A stretch of DNA of 64,000 bases from JAICUF01 sp038250675 (GTDB lineage: Bacteria; Gemmatimonadota; Gemmatimonadetes; Gemmatimonadales; GWC2-71-9), in NCBI GenBank assembly GCA_038250675.1, contig JBBSCB010000007.1, positions 56,495 to 120,494 on the forward strand, read 5' to 3'. The notes under the pieces were generated by a model. The model saw nothing but the letters and a program-made list of their open reading frames with translations, searched no databases and was not told the origin of the DNA. Of the stretch, positions 63,496-64,000 are shown one piece after another. A program made the position numbers and the translations under genes. Numbering within the stretch: the first letter of the stretch is position 1; each line of letters starts with the position of its first letter.

Positions 63496-64000
63496 TGCGA
63501 CGCTTGCTATTGCTGGCGGTCGTGAGTGCGGCATGCGCGGCGCCGCTGGCGGCCCAGGATGCGGGGGACCAGGCGCCGGAGCGCGCCAGCGCGCTGCGCC
63601 AGGAGCTCGAGGATCGGTTTGCGGCGCGGGCTCAGGAGGAGATGGGTCTGTCCGATGAACAGTTCCGGCACCTCAGGGCCACCACGGCGCAGTTCGGTGC
63701 CACGCGGCGGAGCATCGAGGAGCAGGAGCGGCGGCTGCGGCAGGCGCTCGCCGCGCAGCTCCGGCCCGGCGTGGCCGCCAATCAGGACAGCGTGGCGCGG
63801 CTGGTGGACGGGCTGACGGCGATGAAGGGGACCTACGCCGATACTTACCGCGACGAGATGCGGGCGCTCTCGGCGTTTCTGAATCCGGTGCAGCGGGCGC
63901 AGTTCTGGATTCTGCGGGAGCGATTACTGACGGTGGCGCAGCAGGTGCGGGCGCAGCGGCTGTTGCGTCAGGAGCAGAACGACGCCGCCCGGCGCGCCGC
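63495..64000 (+). CDS. Spy/CpxP-like periplasmic protein, partial (runs off window)
   Basis: An open frame from ATG 63495 to the end of the window (168 codons visible, no stop). A signal peptide (MRRLLLLAVVSAACAAPLAAQ) is followed by a helical, charged protein: LRQELEDRFAARAQEEMGLSDEQFRHL, RRSIEEQERRLRQAL and LSAFLNPVQRAQFWILRERLL. The LSDEQ...LT/NPxQ pattern is that of Spy/CpxP/CnrX-type periplasmic chaperone or sensor proteins. It may be a third component acting on the anti-sigma factor, as in metal- or stress-sensing ECF systems; this is inference from position. Confidence 0.75.
   Translation, partial: MRRLLLLAVVSAACAAPLAAQDAGDQAPERASALRQELEDRFAARAQEEMGLSDEQFRHLRATTAQFGATRRSIEEQERRLRQALAAQLRPGVAANQDSVARLVDGLTAMKGTYADTYRDEMRALSAFLNPVQRAQFWILRERLLTVAQQVRAQRLLRQEQNDAARRA

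Overview
This is a high-G+C bacterial chromosome segment with almost no intergenic space. No gap between genes exceeds 300 bp, and start and stop codons mostly overlap as ATGA, GTGA or TGATG. Almost everything is core metabolism and housekeeping. I see no phage, transposon, CRISPR array, rRNA or tRNA. The mix of features (a Spy-like protein behind an ECF sigma/anti-sigma pair, a HEAT plus HD-GYP gene pair, an orphan LytR_C protein beside yqeK, a TPPII-like subtilase, AtuA proteins) suggests Gemmatimonadota or a relative. That assignment is inference from gene content; no rRNA is present to settle it.

Layout. (1) 1-7401, minus strand: truA, a lipoprotein HtrA protease, purB, purC, psd, pssA, purS, purQ and a secreted SmpA-like protein, translationally coupled and mixing purine synthesis with phosphatidylethanolamine synthesis. 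(2) 7460-21351, plus strand: trpD, then lexA on the opposite strand, then an unbroken run trpC-trpF-trpB-[HEAT protein]-[HD-GYP protein]-trpA-[membrane MCP/GAF sensor]-folK-panB-panC-panD-yqeK-LytR_C. The two inserted signalling proteins share a homologous N-terminal module, which is the most unusual thing in the window. trpE and trpG are not here. (3) 21372-24745: glycerate 2-kinase and a divergent 2-hydroxyacid dehydrogenase (glyoxylate/glycerate metabolism), then rlmN. (4) 24815-36029, plus strand: a PTS EIIA protein, aspS, then phoH-pgpH-ybeY-corC-corC-mgtE-aarF, which combines c-di-AMP turnover, rRNA/ribosome maturation and Mg2+ handling. (5) 35931-41624, minus strand: glycosyltransferase, polysaccharide deacetylase, LPG-synthase-type membrane protein, histidine kinase and NtrC-type regulator, apparently one envelope operon carrying its own two-component system. 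(6) 41872-54845, plus strand: DedA protein, meaB, methylmalonyl-CoA mutase catalytic subunit, an eRF1-like protein, a HAD hydrolase, the B12-binding mutase subunit, an MCC/GCC-type carboxylase beta subunit, a TPPII-like subtilase, AtuA, AtuA C-terminal-like protein, enoyl-CoA hydratase and a tiny membrane protein. This is an acyl-CoA (branched-chain or isoprenoid) catabolic block. (7) 55124-61039: outer-membrane beta-barrel protein with a strong terminator, recQ, acyl-CoA dehydrogenase, RNase G/E, rplU, rpmA and a second strong terminator. (8) 61216-64000: a small alanine-rich protein, a glycerophosphodiester phosphodiesterase (minus strand), an ECF sigma factor, its zinc anti-sigma factor and a Spy/CpxP-like periplasmic protein cut by the window edge.

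Gene functions come from motifs and family knowledge read by eye. No search was run. Promoters are consensus matches only.
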